A stretch of 64,000 bases of DNA from Treponema sp. J25 (lineage in GTDB: Bacteria; Spirochaetota; Spirochaetia; Treponematales; Breznakiellaceae), in NCBI RefSeq assembly GCF_004343725.1, contig NZ_PTQW01000003.1:124001-188000 (forward strand). The letters run 5' to 3'. Under the pieces are notes generated by a model that worked only from the letters and a program-made list of their open reading frames with translations, ran no database searches and had not been told where the DNA came from. Made by a program: the position numbers and the translations under genes. Shown here piece after piece: positions 8,064-17,328 of the stretch (the stretch's first letter is position 1; each line of letters starts with the position of its first letter).

Positions 8064-9200
8064 GTGGATCTCAGCATGGAATGGACAAGAAAAAAACAGG
8101 GAGTGGACCCTCTATTAGTAAGCACCATTATTATATTCCTCGGTGTGGGATTGGTAACCCTCTATGGGGCATCCTATGGAGCGGGTGAATATTTTTACAA
8201 GGATGGTTACTATTTTATTCACCGACAACTGTTGTTTGCTGGGGCGGGGCTGGTGTTTTTCGTCCTTCTTTCCTTGCTGAATCTTGAGATTATCCGACAA
8301 TGGGTAAAACCTCTGGTTATCTTCTCGTTCATTTTGTGTGTGCTTCCTTTTATTCCCGGTATCGGGGTAGTAAAGAATGGAGCGGCCCGCTGGATTCGCC
8401 TGGGACCTGTTGGATTCCAGCCTTCGGAACTGGTAAAACTGGTGATTCCCCTATACCTGGCCCATATTCTGGATAAGAAACAGGATCGCCTTGACGATGT
8501 TTTCAGTGTTCTCCTTCCTCCTCTGATTATTCTTTCCCTGTTTTTTGTAATAATTTATCTCCAGAATAATTTTTCTACCGCCTCTTTTATTGTTTTGAAT
8601 GGGCTCCTTCTTCTTTTCTTAGGGGGAATTCGTCTGCGACATTTTTTGGGGCTGGCGGTCATTGTCGCACCGGTTGCGGTCTTTATGGTGATTACCAAAG
8701 AGTATCGACTCCAACGGGTGATGTCCTTTTTACAACCCGAGTGGGACCCCCTCGGTGCGAGTTTCCAGATCCGCTCGTCCCTGGCAACTATCCGATCCGG
8801 CGGTATCTTTGGGAAAGGATTGGGGGCAAGTATGCGGGATCCAATACATGTCCCCGAGATTCATTCGGATTTTATTTTTGCATCCTTTGCCCGCGATACA
8901 GGGCTCGTAGGAGTAGCACTCTTTTTCATTTTGGTTCTGATATTCCTGGTTCGGGCTTCTCAGATAGCCTTCGATGGAATGAATCCTTTTTCGCGGCTTC
9001 TTGCCCTGGGAATTACCACGACCCTGGTAACCCAGATTATTTTGAATGTGGCGGTGGTATCCGCTACTATTCCGGCAACTGGGGTCCCCCTGCCTTTTTT
9101 CTCCGCCGGGGGCTCTTCTCTTTTTGTGACGCTAGGTTCCTGTGGAATCCTGGTAAATGTTTCTCGCTATAGAATGATGAGGAAGGGTGCCTATGTCTGA
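8064..9200 (+). CDS. ftsW: SEDS-family septal glycan polymerase FtsW
   Basis: Polytopic SEDS protein of 378 residues that polymerises lipid II at the division site with a class B penicillin-binding protein. The family blocks are visible: NGAARWIRLGPVGFQPSELVKL, the large loop with GIFGKGLGAS and HSDFIFA, and the C-terminal ATGVPLPFFSAGGSS. The GTG start at 8064 has AGGAGGG upstream. The position between mraY and ftsQ supports FtsW rather than RodA. It overlaps ftsQ by 8 nt. Its transpeptidase partner is probably the gene at 60.7-62.6 kb, which is unlinked. Confidence 0.9.
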   Translation: MDLSMEWTRKKQGVDPLLVSTIIIFLGVGLVTLYGASYGAGEYFYKDGYYFIHRQLLFAGAGLVFFVLLSLLNLEIIRQWVKPLVIFSFILCVLPFIPGIGVVKNGAARWIRLGPVGFQPSELVKLVIPLYLAHILDKKQDRLDDVFSVLLPPLIILSLFFVIIYLQNNFSTASFIVLNGLLLLFLGGIRLRHFLGLAVIVAPVAVFMVITKEYRLQRVMSFLQPEWDPLGASFQIRSSLATIRSGGIFGKGLGASMRDPIHVPEIHSDFIFASFARDTGLVGVALFFILVLIFLVRASQIAFDGMNPFSRLLALGITTTLVTQIILNVAVVSATIPATGVPLPFFSAGGSSLFVTLGSCGILVNVSRYRMMRKGAYV

Positions 9201-10029
9201 TAGTTCTCTTGTGTTTGAAAAAATTGAAAGAGAAGAATCTCATTCCTTTATTGGAGAAGGGCTTTTCCAAAAAGTTGCCTTTTTCTTTATCATAGTGCTG
9301 ACCATTGAAATCCTCTGGTATGGAGTGTTTTTACCACTCCAACCCTTCCAATCGATTCAGATGAGCCCTCTTGAAGGCTATAGTCGGGAACAGCTCCTTG
9401 CGATGGCAGGTATTACGAAGAGCTCTTCTTATTTCAGTCTTTCGGTACCGGCCACGATTCAGGCTCTGGAAAGAATCCCTGAGGTGGAATCGGTAACTGT
9501 CCAGAAACAGTTCCCCTCAAGTCTTGTCATTACTATTGTGCCCCGTCACGCGGTGGCAATTCTCTTGCTTTCTGTGGAAAATAAAATTTGTCCTGCCTAC
9601 GTGGATCGCGAAGGGGTTATCTATAAAATAAAGACATCGGTACAACACCCAGAAACTACGGTGTTTAATCTACCGGTCCTTTCTGGAATAGAATTTAGGG
9701 GGGAAAATCCCGTGGGGAGCCGTTTACCCTCTGCCCTGGTACCATTCCTGGCGCGTCTTGAGGTAATTCAGAGGTCTAACCCTCAGTTGTTTCAGTGCCT
9801 TTCAGAAATCCGTATCCTGCAAAAGGCCTATGGAAACTATGAACTCGTGCTCTATCCCCTCCATTACCCCATTCGCGTTTTGACCAATCTCCAGTTGAAT
9901 GAGGAAACCCTTCGGTATATGATATTAGTTCTTGATGTGTTAACCCAAAAGGGCGTTCAGGTATCGGAGGTAGATTTTCGGTCCGGTACGGTGTCATTCC
10001 GAGAAAAGGAGGCATCCTCTGGCAACTGA
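9193..10029 (+). CDS. ftsQ: FtsQ/DivIB divisome protein with POTRA domain
   Basis: Single-pass protein of 278 residues: cytoplasmic N-terminus, membrane helix at about residues 27-47 (KVAFFFIIVLTIEILWYGVF), then a POTRA domain (residues about 50-120, including the YSRE..LAMAGI and ALERIPEVESVTVQKQFPSSL segments) and a beta domain. It is the divisome scaffold that binds FtsL and FtsB-type partners. ATG 9193 is chosen over GTG 9187 because AGGAAGG is 7 nt upstream. The 3' end overlaps the proposed ftsA start by 11 nt. Confidence 0.88.
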   Translation: MSDSSLVFEKIEREESHSFIGEGLFQKVAFFFIIVLTIEILWYGVFLPLQPFQSIQMSPLEGYSREQLLAMAGITKSSSYFSLSVPATIQALERIPEVESVTVQKQFPSSLVITIVPRHAVAILLLSVENKICPAYVDREGVIYKIKTSVQHPETTVFNLPVLSGIEFRGENPVGSRLPSALVPFLARLEVIQRSNPQLFQCLSEIRILQKAYGNYELVLYPLHYPIRVLTNLQLNEETLRYMILVLDVLTQKGVQVSEVDFRSGTVSFREKEASSGN

Positions 10030-11278
10030 TGATGTAATTGTGGGCCTTGATATTGGTACTACCAAGGTCTGTGCGGTAATAGGTGAACTCAATGAACAGG
10101 GCTTGCTCGAAATTACAGGAGTCGGCACTGCCCCTTCTACTGGTCTGCGTAAGGGGGTAGTGGTAAATATTGAGGCGACCCTTCGCTCTGTGGCCGCGGC
10201 TATTGAGGCGGCGGAAATGATGAGTGGGCGGGAGGTTCATGCCTGTTGGACCGGTATTGGCGGTTCCCATATTGAAGGGCTGAACTCTCGCGGGGTGGTA
10301 GCCGTTACAGGAAAGAATCGAGAGACCCGGGAAATTACGAATCAAGATATAGAGCGGGTTATCGAGGCGGCCCGGGCGGTGGTCATTCCCATGGATCGCC
10401 AGATTCTCCACGTTATTCCTCAATCTTATATTGTGGATGACCAACGGGGGATCCGGAATCCCCTGGATATGATTGGTGTTCGCCTTGAAGCGGAAGTACA
10501 CATTATTACCTGTTCTGTCACCAGTGCCCAGAACCTCATAAAATGTGTAAACCGGGCAGGATTTAAGGTTGAAGACCTGGTCCTTCAATCTCTTGCGGCA
10601 GGACGGGCTACCCTTACCCAAGAAGAAAAGGAACTGGGGGTTGCCCTGGTGGATTTAGGGGGCGGAACCACGGATCTCCTGGTATATGCGGAGGGGGCGC
10701 CCTATTATACCGCCACTATTCCCGTGGGGGGCTCCCAGGTAACCAGTGATATTTCCATTGTAAAAAGTATTCCCTACGAAACGGCGGAGCGTATCAAAAT
10801 AGAGGCCGGCTGTTGCTGGCCGGGACTCTTTGAATACGATGAAGAAATTATCGTGCCAGGGGTAGGGGGCAGGCCACCAATGCCAATTCCTCGCTCTCAC
10901 CTGGAAAAGATCATAGAACCCCGGATGCGGGAACTTCTTATGCTGGTAAAGGAAAAGCTGGATAAGCTCCAGTTGTCCCGTCCGCTCGGCGGAGGAGTGG
11001 TGCTTACCGGTGGGGGGGCTTTGTTGGCGGGGCTCCCGGAATTGGCGAGCGAATTGTTTAACCTACCGGTACGGATTGGGTTTCCCCTGGCGGTAGGGGG
11101 ACTTGTGGAAGAATACCGGAATCCCCTCTACGCTACGGCGGTGGGACTTGTCATGGAAGGGTATGATCGGCTGCGTCAACAGAAGGTGGAAGTCCTCAGT
11201 GAAGGCCGGGGGAAAGAGCGGAGCCAGCCGTCCTGGATTTCGCGGGTCATAGACTGGGTGCGGCGTGAATTTTTTTAA
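10019..11278 (+). CDS. ftsA: Actin-like divisome protein FtsA, probable CTG start
   Basis: Actin-fold ATPase that tethers FtsZ to the membrane. It has the phosphate-1 loop VGLDIGTTKVCAVIGE, the 1C subdomain, DLGGGTTDLLVY and VLTGGGALLAGL, and a C-terminal amphipathic helix (SWISRVIDWVRREFF) typical of the membrane anchor. The first standard start in frame is GTG 10040, which would remove the beginning of the first strand and has no ribosome-binding site. A CTG at 10019 lies 6 nt after AAAGGAGG and gives MATDDVIVGLDIGTTKV, so I place the start there; about 419 residues. The resulting 11-nt overlap with ftsQ equals the overlaps at ftsL/murF and murF/mraY. Confidence 0.88.
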   Translation: MATDDVIVGLDIGTTKVCAVIGELNEQGLLEITGVGTAPSTGLRKGVVVNIEATLRSVAAAIEAAEMMSGREVHACWTGIGGSHIEGLNSRGVVAVTGKNRETREITNQDIERVIEAARAVVIPMDRQILHVIPQSYIVDDQRGIRNPLDMIGVRLEAEVHIITCSVTSAQNLIKCVNRAGFKVEDLVLQSLAAGRATLTQEEKELGVALVDLGGGTTDLLVYAEGAPYYTATIPVGGSQVTSDISIVKSIPYETAERIKIEAGCCWPGLFEYDEEIIVPGVGGRPPMPIPRSHLEKIIEPRMRELLMLVKEKLDKLQLSRPLGGGVVLTGGGALLAGLPELASELFNLPVRIGFPLAVGGLVEEYRNPLYATAVGLVMEGYDRLRQQKVEVLSEGRGKERSQPSWISRVIDWVRREFF

Positions 11279-11444
11279 AAAGGGAGAAGAAGAAAGGGGG
11301 ATAGCAACTGGTCCTGAGGAAGGAGCCAAAGGGAAAAGGACAAAGATTTTTCCTTAAGCCCTTTACTATAGAATGATAAAAGGAGCCCCGTGGTGCTTTC
11401 CTTTGAAGGGGTGCTACGGTGGATGCCTGTGTTGGGGGGGGAAT
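11279..11444 (+). other. ftsA-ftsZ intergenic leader
   Basis: At 166 nt this is the largest gap in the 23.6-kb block. A TAGAAT (11369-11374) could be a -10 element for an internal ftsZ promoter but no good -35 is visible. AAAAGGAG at 11378-11385 precedes GTG 11390, which opens a different frame running over the ftsZ start. FtsZ itself has only a G-rich run before its ATG. Confidence 0.4.
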
Positions 11445-12641
11445 ATGGATATAGAAGTGGTAGAAGAGCGAACCTACGGACCAAGCCAGACGATTATCAA
11501 GGTTATTGGCTGTGGAGGCGGAGGTTCCAATGCGGTAGACCGGATGATTGCCTGTGGAGTTCAGAATGTGCAGTTTATCGCGGCCAATACGGATCAACAG
11601 GTGCTCAATTTATCAAACGCCCCTATCAAGCTTCCCATCGGGGCCCGTCTTACCCAGGGGCTTGGGGCGGGGGGAAAACCCGAGATTGGGGAACAGGCGG
11701 CCCTTGAAGATAAGGATATGATCGCCAATGCCCTCAAAGGGGCCCACATGGTGTTTGTCACCGCCGGTATGGGTGGCGGGACAGGCACGGGAGCCGCTCC
11801 GGTGGTTGCCCGGATTGCCCGGGAACTGGGGGCCCTCACGGTAGGGGTTGTTACCAAACCCTTTGAATTTGAAGGCCGCTATAAAATGAAGCTTGCTGAA
11901 GAAGGGATAGCCAAGATGCGGGATGCGGTAGACACCCTTATCATCATCCCCAATCAGCATCTCCTTAAAATTGTGGATCGCCGAACCCCCATCCAGCAGG
12001 CCTTTCTCCTGGCTGATGATGTACTCCGACAGGGAGTGCAGGGTATTTCAGACCTTATTACGGTGCCGGGAATTATCAATATCGATTTTGCGGATGTAAA
12101 AAGCACCATGGAAGGCCAGGGCGATGCCCTCATGGGCATTGGAGAAGGTCGGGGGGATAATCGGGCGGTTGATGCGGCGACGAATGCCATTAACAATCCC
12201 CTTCTGGATGACTGCCGCATCGAAGGGGCCCAGCGGATCCTTATCAATGTCCGGGGAGGGGAAGATCTGACCCTCACCGAATACGAAGAAATTGTGAACA
12301 TCATTACCGCCAGTGCGGACGAGGATGCCCAGATTATCGCGGGAACCTGTGTGGATCCTTCTTTTAGCGATCGACTCATGGTGACGGTTATTGCCACCGG
12401 CTTTTCGCAGGATGGACGAATGTCCAGTCGGGAAAGCCCCAAAGGGGAAAAGGCTCGACAGGAGGATACCGACTTCATTCGCTTTGAGGAATGGAAAACC
12501 TACACGGAACGAAAAAGTGGAAATCTCCAGTTCTTGCTCAATCGGAACTACCGGGAAGATGACCTGGAAATCCCCACGGTGATCCGGGATCAAAAATATT
12601 CAGGGGAAGATCGCCTGGGACCTCGAAAAAAGGAGGCCTGA
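11445..12641 (+). CDS. ftsZ: Tubulin-like division GTPase FtsZ
   Basis: Forms the Z-ring. About 398 residues from ATG 11445, with [14 protein letters not shown] at the N-terminus, the tubulin signature GGGTGTG near residues 110-116, and the T7 loop region [11 protein letters not shown]. After a variable linker comes the C-terminal conserved peptide [12 protein letters not shown], which binds FtsA and other partners. An ATG at 11373 is in frame but would add a cysteine-rich segment foreign to the family. The stop codon is 1 nt before the next gene. Confidence 0.97.
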   Translation: MDIEVVEERTYGPSQTIIKVIGCGGGGSNAVDRMIACGVQNVQFIAANTDQQVLNLSNAPIKLPIGARLTQGLGAGGKPEIGEQAALEDKDMIANALKGAHMVFVTAGMGGGTGTGAAPVVARIARELGALTVGVVTKPFEFEGRYKMKLAEEGIAKMRDAVDTLIIIPNQHLLKIVDRRTPIQQAFLLADDVLRQGVQGISDLITVPGIINIDFADVKSTMEGQGDALMGIGEGRGDNRAVDAATNAINNPLLDDCRIEGAQRILINVRGGEDLTLTEYEEIVNIITASADEDAQIIAGTCVDPSFSDRLMVTVIATGFSQDGRMSSRESPKGEKARQEDTDFIRFEEWKTYTERKSGNLQFLLNRNYREDDLEIPTVIRDQKYSGEDRLGPRKKEA

Positions 12642-12642
12642 G

Positions 12643-13548
12643 GTGGAAGAGGGCCGCCAGATTCTCATCCAATACCAGGGTCGCCTTGTGGCGGTGGATC
12701 GCCTGTCTCCTCGAACGGTGGAAACCTACGTGCTTGAAAACCGGCGTCTTGTGGAGTGGCTGGAAGCCCAGGGGCTTCCATTGGAACAGGTAAACGGGCA
12801 GGATCTGGCGGGTTACCTGGAAAAACGGCGAAGGGAGGATGGCCTTGATGGTCCTTCCATTGCAAAGGCTATCTCGGCGCTCCGTTCTTTTTTCCGTTTT
12901 TTGGTGGATAGGGGCCTGCGGTCTGATAGTCCGGCGGACCTCTTAGAACACCCCCGCCCTCGCTACCGCATTCCCCGGGTATTGCCACGGGAACAGGTAG
13001 AGGGCCTCTTCAATGCTATCCCTCTGGATACCCCGGGGGGTATCCGGGATCGGGCCCTTTTTGAACTCCTCTATTCCTGTGGCTTACGAGTGTCTGAGGC
13101 GGTTCGCCTTAATATGGAAGATGTGTACCTTTCTGAATCGGTGCTTCGGGTGTACGGTAAGGGTTCTAAAGAACGGCTTGTTCCTTTTGGCGATGAGGCT
13201 GCTTACTGGTTAAAGCGCTACCTGAAGGAAGCCCGTCCGGTTCTGGTGGGCTCAAGGATATCCCGGAGCCTTTTCTTGAATCGTCTGGGTAAACGACTTT
13301 CCCGTAAGGGAATCTGGAAACGGTATGCGGCGTATGCCCGTTCGCTGGGGGTGGGAAGTAAGCTCCACACCCTGCGACATAGTTTTGCCACTGAACTCTT
13401 GTGGGGAGGGGCGGATCTCCGGTCTGTGCAAGAATTGTTGGGCCATGCCGATTTGAGTACTACCCAGATCTATACCCATGTGGATAACAGCCTCTTACGG
13501 GAACAGCATCGGCGCCATCTACCGAATCTGAGGGGGTACGAAGAATGA
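12643..13548 (+). CDS. Xer-type tyrosine recombinase (first of two)
   Basis: 301-residue tyrosine recombinase with an N-terminal SAM-like core-binding domain and a C-terminal catalytic domain. The catalytic set is complete: R149 (CGLRVSE), lysine in GKGSKER near 173, H242 and R245 (HTLRHSF), H268 (GHADLST) and Y277 (IYTHV). Length and compactness match XerC/XerD, which resolve chromosome dimers at dif, not phage integrases. GTG 12643 follows AAGGAGG. It starts 1 nt after ftsZ and overlaps the next gene by 4 nt, so expression is probably tied to division genes. Whether it is the C or D partner is undecided. Confidence 0.9.
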   Translation: MEEGRQILIQYQGRLVAVDRLSPRTVETYVLENRRLVEWLEAQGLPLEQVNGQDLAGYLEKRRREDGLDGPSIAKAISALRSFFRFLVDRGLRSDSPADLLEHPRPRYRIPRVLPREQVEGLFNAIPLDTPGGIRDRALFELLYSCGLRVSEAVRLNMEDVYLSESVLRVYGKGSKERLVPFGDEAAYWLKRYLKEARPVLVGSRISRSLFLNRLGKRLSRKGIWKRYAAYARSLGVGSKLHTLRHSFATELLWGGADLRSVQELLGHADLSTTQIYTHVDNSLLREQHRRHLPNLRGYEE

Positions 13549-14276
13549 AACAACCTACTACTCCCCGCCGGCTGGGGATTTTTCTGGGGATACTGGTAGC
13601 AGGGGGGCTGATATTCTGGTTTTACCAGCGATATTCCTCCTGGGGTGCCTTTGCGACCCGGATTGCGGAGATGGGGCCCGCGGGTAGACCCCCTCAAAGT
13701 GTTGAAGAACTCCAGAAGGCGATTGCCACCTACGAAGGTCGAATTGAACGCTATGTAAAAGACGCCGCCCAGCTGGGAATCTACTGGAAAATTCTTGCGG
13801 TTCGTCTTATGGATAAAAAGATGTATGGGGAAGCCCTGGACGCCCTGGAACGGGCGATTCGTTTCTATCCTGAGGACCCCAGTCTGCAGTATATGAAGGG
13901 ACTTTCGGCGGCTATCATGGCAAAGTCGACCACAGGAAAAGAACGAAGTGCGTTCTTTTCCCAGGCTGAACAGGCTCACCTGCGGGCCCTGGAGATAGAT
14001 CCAGCATATCATCGGAGTCGCTATGCCCTCGGGGTGCTCTATGTTTTTGAACTGAATGCCCCCGAACGGGCCATTCCCCATCTAGAAATTCTTCTGGAAC
14101 AACAAAAAAAGGATGTGGATGCCCATTTTGTTCTTGCCCGGGCGTATTATGAAACGGGGCAATACCGGAAGGCCTTAGACCTGTACGATCGCATTCTTTC
14201 GATAACGAAGGTGGCAGAAAAAAGACGTCAGGCAGAGGAAAACAAAAAAATTGTACAGGACCTGCTGAATGAATAA
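13545..14276 (+). CDS. Membrane-anchored TPR protein
   Basis: 243 residues: one membrane helix near residues 11-26 (GIFLGILVAGGLIFWFY), then a periplasmic helical region with tetratricopeptide repeats around residues 75-120 (MYGEALDALERAIRFYPEDP) and 140-225 (AHLRALEIDPAYHRSRYALG; YETGQYRKALDLYDRIL). It is likely a scaffold in the envelope, but the partner is unknown. It overlaps the recombinase by 4 nt (ATGA) and dprA by 8 nt. Confidence 0.75.
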   Translation: MKQPTTPRRLGIFLGILVAGGLIFWFYQRYSSWGAFATRIAEMGPAGRPPQSVEELQKAIATYEGRIERYVKDAAQLGIYWKILAVRLMDKKMYGEALDALERAIRFYPEDPSLQYMKGLSAAIMAKSTTGKERSAFFSQAEQAHLRALEIDPAYHRSRYALGVLYVFELNAPERAIPHLEILLEQQKKDVDAHFVLARAYYETGQYRKALDLYDRILSITKVAEKRRQAEENKKIVQDLLNE

Positions 14277-15150
14277 GGATGCACTACTGGCGGCAACCCT
14301 ACTGCATATTCCGTCGCTTCGGCCATGGGAACGGATACGGTTGTATCAGCAGGTACAGAAAGAAGACCTGGACTGGGAGCGGGTCGGACAAAGGGATGTG
14401 GAGTCCTTAGTGGGGCGTCCTCTGGCAGTCCCTTCGTGGAATATGGCAGACTGGATCCACAGGGGAAATCAGGATCTGGAGCGGGCCCTCCGGCGGGGAA
14501 TTCGCTGGGTTTTGTATGGAGATCCTGCATATCCCCCGCTGCTCCGGGAGATCTCCGATCCGCCCCTGCTTTTGTATATGCGGGGAAGCTTGCTGGATGT
14601 GGAGAGACCCTGTGTGGCCATTGTAGGAACCCGGGAGCCAACCCCTGCAGGGCGAAAGGATGCCTATCGGTTAGGGCGGGAATTTGCCTCCGCCGGGCTC
14701 GCTGTCGTTTCGGGGCTTGCCCGGGGGATCGATGCCATGGCCCATCGCGGGGCCCTGGATGGTAAGGGTATTACCCTGGCGGTGCTTGGGTCGGGCCTTG
14801 ATGGGGTCTACCCCGTGAGTAACCGTCCCCTGGCAGAGCGGATTGTCCATGAGGGAGGAACCCTTATCAGTGAGTATGCGCCGGGGGTTCCCCCCTATAA
14901 ATGGCATTTCCCGGCCCGGAATCGAATTATTGCGGGACTTTCCCGCACCATCGTCATTTCTGAAGCCCCTGAACATTCGGGGGCCCTTATTACTGCCCAG
15001 TTTGGGCTTGACATGGGGCGGGATGTGTGGGTTTCTTCCATAAATAAGGAAAGCCCCCGTGGAAAAGGGGCCTGTCAACTGGTCGAGCAGGGGGCCCCCT
15101 GGATACACACAGCGGAGGATGTGCTTCATGATTGGCAGATGGTGCCGTAA
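14269..15150 (+). CDS. dprA: DNA-processing protein DprA (Smf)
   Basis: Single-strand DNA-binding protein that loads RecA on incoming DNA in competent bacteria; widely present also in species without known competence. The 293-residue protein has the Rossmann-like core with VAIVGTREPTPAGRKDAYRL, VVSGLARGIDAMAHRGAL, TLAVLGSGLDGVYP, the SEYAPGVPPYKWHFPARNRI block and EHSGALITA. The N-terminal SAM-like part is present, whereas the C-terminal winged-helix domain seen in longer DprA proteins seems absent. The DprA-TopA order is common across bacteria. Confidence 0.92.
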   Translation: MNKDALLAATLLHIPSLRPWERIRLYQQVQKEDLDWERVGQRDVESLVGRPLAVPSWNMADWIHRGNQDLERALRRGIRWVLYGDPAYPPLLREISDPPLLLYMRGSLLDVERPCVAIVGTREPTPAGRKDAYRLGREFASAGLAVVSGLARGIDAMAHRGALDGKGITLAVLGSGLDGVYPVSNRPLAERIVHEGGTLISEYAPGVPPYKWHFPARNRIIAGLSRTIVISEAPEHSGALITAQFGLDMGRDVWVSSINKESPRGKGACQLVEQGAPWIHTAEDVLHDWQMVP

Positions 15151-15177
15151 ATCTCCGTGGAGCGAAAGGAACAAGAG

Positions 15178-17328
15178 ATGGTAGAAAAAACAAAAGTAAA
15201 ACAAAAGAAGACAGAAAAAACAGAGCGGAAAAAGACCCTCGTCATTGTGGAATCCCCCGCAAAGGCCAAGACGATCGAAAAATATCTGGGGACCCACTAC
15301 GTGGTCCGGGCTTCCATGGGGCACCTCATCGATTTGCCCAAGAGTCGCCTTGCCATTGATGTGGACCACAATTTTGAGCCTGAGTATATCACCGTCCGGG
15401 GGCGGGCAAAGATACTCAAGGAATTACAGGGGGAGGCGAAAAAAGCGGATCAGGTGTTCCTCGCCAGTGATAATGACCGGGAGGGAGAAGCCATTGCCTA
15501 TCATCTGCGGAAAGCCATCGAACCAAAGGCGCCAGAGGTTCCCATAAAACGGATTGTTTTTAATGAAATTACGCCGGTGGCCATTAAACAATCCGTAGAA
15601 GCCCCGGCGGATATCGATGAGGCTAAGGTAAATGCCCAGAAGGCCCGTCGAGTCCTGGACCGCCTTGTGGGATATAACCTTTCCCCCCTCCTGTGGAAAA
15701 AGGTAAAGAATGGCCTTTCTGCCGGCCGGGTCCAATCGGTAGCCCTCAGGCTTATCTGTGAACGGGAGCGGGAGGTTGAGTCCTTTATCCCTACCGAGTA
15801 CTGGTCCCTCTCGGCGGAACTGAAGAAGGGTAAGAGCCATCTTCTGGCGGAGCTTGTTTCCTGGAAGGGGGAAAAGGTAGACCTGCCAAACGAGAAGGCC
15901 GTAGAAGAACTAATGGCGGAACTTAAGGGAAAAACAGGCCAGGTTATCGAGGTAAAAGAATCGGAAAAGACGATTCGGCCCCGTCCACCCTTTACCACAA
16001 GTACCCTTCAGCAAACCGCGGCCAACCGTTTGGGTTTTACAAGCAAGAAGACCATGCAACTTGCCCAGCGTTTGTATGAGGGGGTCAATGTAAAGGATGG
16101 TCGGGTGGGGCTTATCACCTACATGCGAACCGACTCGGTGCGGATTTCCCAGACCGCCCTTACGGATGTGCGTTCCTGGCTTTCGGAACACTATCCCCGG
16201 GAAGTTCCGGAGAGCCCCCAATTCTATACGGTAGAATCAAAGGCCCAGGATGCCCATGAGGCCATCCGGCCTACCTATGTTCGCTATACCCCTGAGGAAG
16301 TGAAGGACTATTTAAGCCGGGATGAATGGCGCCTATATAGCCTTATCTGGGAACGCTTTGTGTCTAGCCAGATGAAGGCGGCCCGGTCTAAGGCCGTCAG
16401 CGTGGATATTCAGATAGGAGATGGGGTGTTCCGGGTTTCGGGTTCCAAATTGATAGAAAAAGGCTTTTACCGGGTATTGAATATCCTTGCGCCAAAGGAA
16501 GACCGGGAACCCACAGTCCCGGACCTGCAGGTGGGAGAGGAAGTAGAGGTAGTACGGTTAAAGCCGGAACAGCACTTTACCCAGGGTCCGAGCCGCTATA
16601 CTGACGCCTCTATCGTGAAGGCCCTGGAAGAAAAAGGCATAGGCCGCCCTTCCACCTATGCGCCGATTATTTCGGTTTTGTTGGAACGGTACTATGTAAC
16701 CCGGGTGAATAAACAGCTTGTTCCAACCCCCCTGGGGCGGATGATTAATGATATGCTCGTGGAATATTTCCCCGATGTGGTGGATGTGGATTTTACCGCT
16801 ACCATGGAGAGTAAACTTGATATGGTAGAGGAAAATCGCATCCACTGGCCCGACATGATTCGGGAGTTCTATGGGCCCTTTTCCAAAAAAGTGGAGGAGG
16901 TCCAGCAAAACCTTGCCTCTTTTAAAGGCTCCCTTGATGAACCCACCGAATATGTCTGTGAAGTCTGTGGAAAACCCATGGTAAAAAAACTGGGGCGTTT
17001 TGGGTATTTCCTTGCCTGCTCAGGATTCCCCGAATGTAAGAATACCCGCTCAATTCCCCTGGCAAAATGTCCCCGGCCCGGCTGTGATGGGGATATTGTG
17101 GCTCGAAAATCAAAGGGCCGGCGGGGAAAAGAATTCTATGGCTGTACCCGGTTCCCTGCCTGTGATTTTATTACGTACTATAAACCGCTGCCTATCAATT
17201 GTCCTAAGTGTGGCCAATTTTTGGTGGAAAAATACGACAAGAAAAACGGTTCCATAAAGGTGTGTATTAATCCCGCCTGTGATTATCTCCATACTGCCGA
17301 GGAAGAGGCCCATGCAGCAGAACAGTAA
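15178..17328 (+). CDS. topA: DNA topoisomerase I with three C-terminal zinc fingers
   Basis: Type IA topoisomerase that relaxes negative supercoils. From ATG 15178 it has 716 residues; AAAGGA lies 7 nt upstream, which makes this start better than GTG 15157. A lysine-rich N-terminal tail precedes the Toprim domain (VIVESPAKAKTIEKYLG, DNDREGEAIAYHL). The active-site tyrosine is Y315 in GLITYMRTDS. Three C4 zinc motifs follow at the C-terminus (CEVCGKPM..CSGFPEC, CPRPGCDG..CTRFPAC, CPKCGQF..CINPAC). It overlaps the following recombinase by 17 nt. Confidence 0.96.
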   Translation: MVEKTKVKQKKTEKTERKKTLVIVESPAKAKTIEKYLGTHYVVRASMGHLIDLPKSRLAIDVDHNFEPEYITVRGRAKILKELQGEAKKADQVFLASDNDREGEAIAYHLRKAIEPKAPEVPIKRIVFNEITPVAIKQSVEAPADIDEAKVNAQKARRVLDRLVGYNLSPLLWKKVKNGLSAGRVQSVALRLICEREREVESFIPTEYWSLSAELKKGKSHLLAELVSWKGEKVDLPNEKAVEELMAELKGKTGQVIEVKESEKTIRPRPPFTTSTLQQTAANRLGFTSKKTMQLAQRLYEGVNVKDGRVGLITYMRTDSVRISQTALTDVRSWLSEHYPREVPESPQFYTVESKAQDAHEAIRPTYVRYTPEEVKDYLSRDEWRLYSLIWERFVSSQMKAARSKAVSVDIQIGDGVFRVSGSKLIEKGFYRVLNILAPKEDREPTVPDLQVGEEVEVVRLKPEQHFTQGPSRYTDASIVKALEEKGIGRPSTYAPIISVLLERYYVTRVNKQLVPTPLGRMINDMLVEYFPDVVDVDFTATMESKLDMVEENRIHWPDMIREFYGPFSKKVEEVQQNLASFKGSLDEPTEYVCEVCGKPMVKKLGRFGYFLACSGFPECKNTRSIPLAKCPRPGCDGDIVARKSKGRRGKEFYGCTRFPACDFITYYKPLPINCPKCGQFLVEKYDKKNGSIKVCINPACDYLHTAEEEAHAAEQ

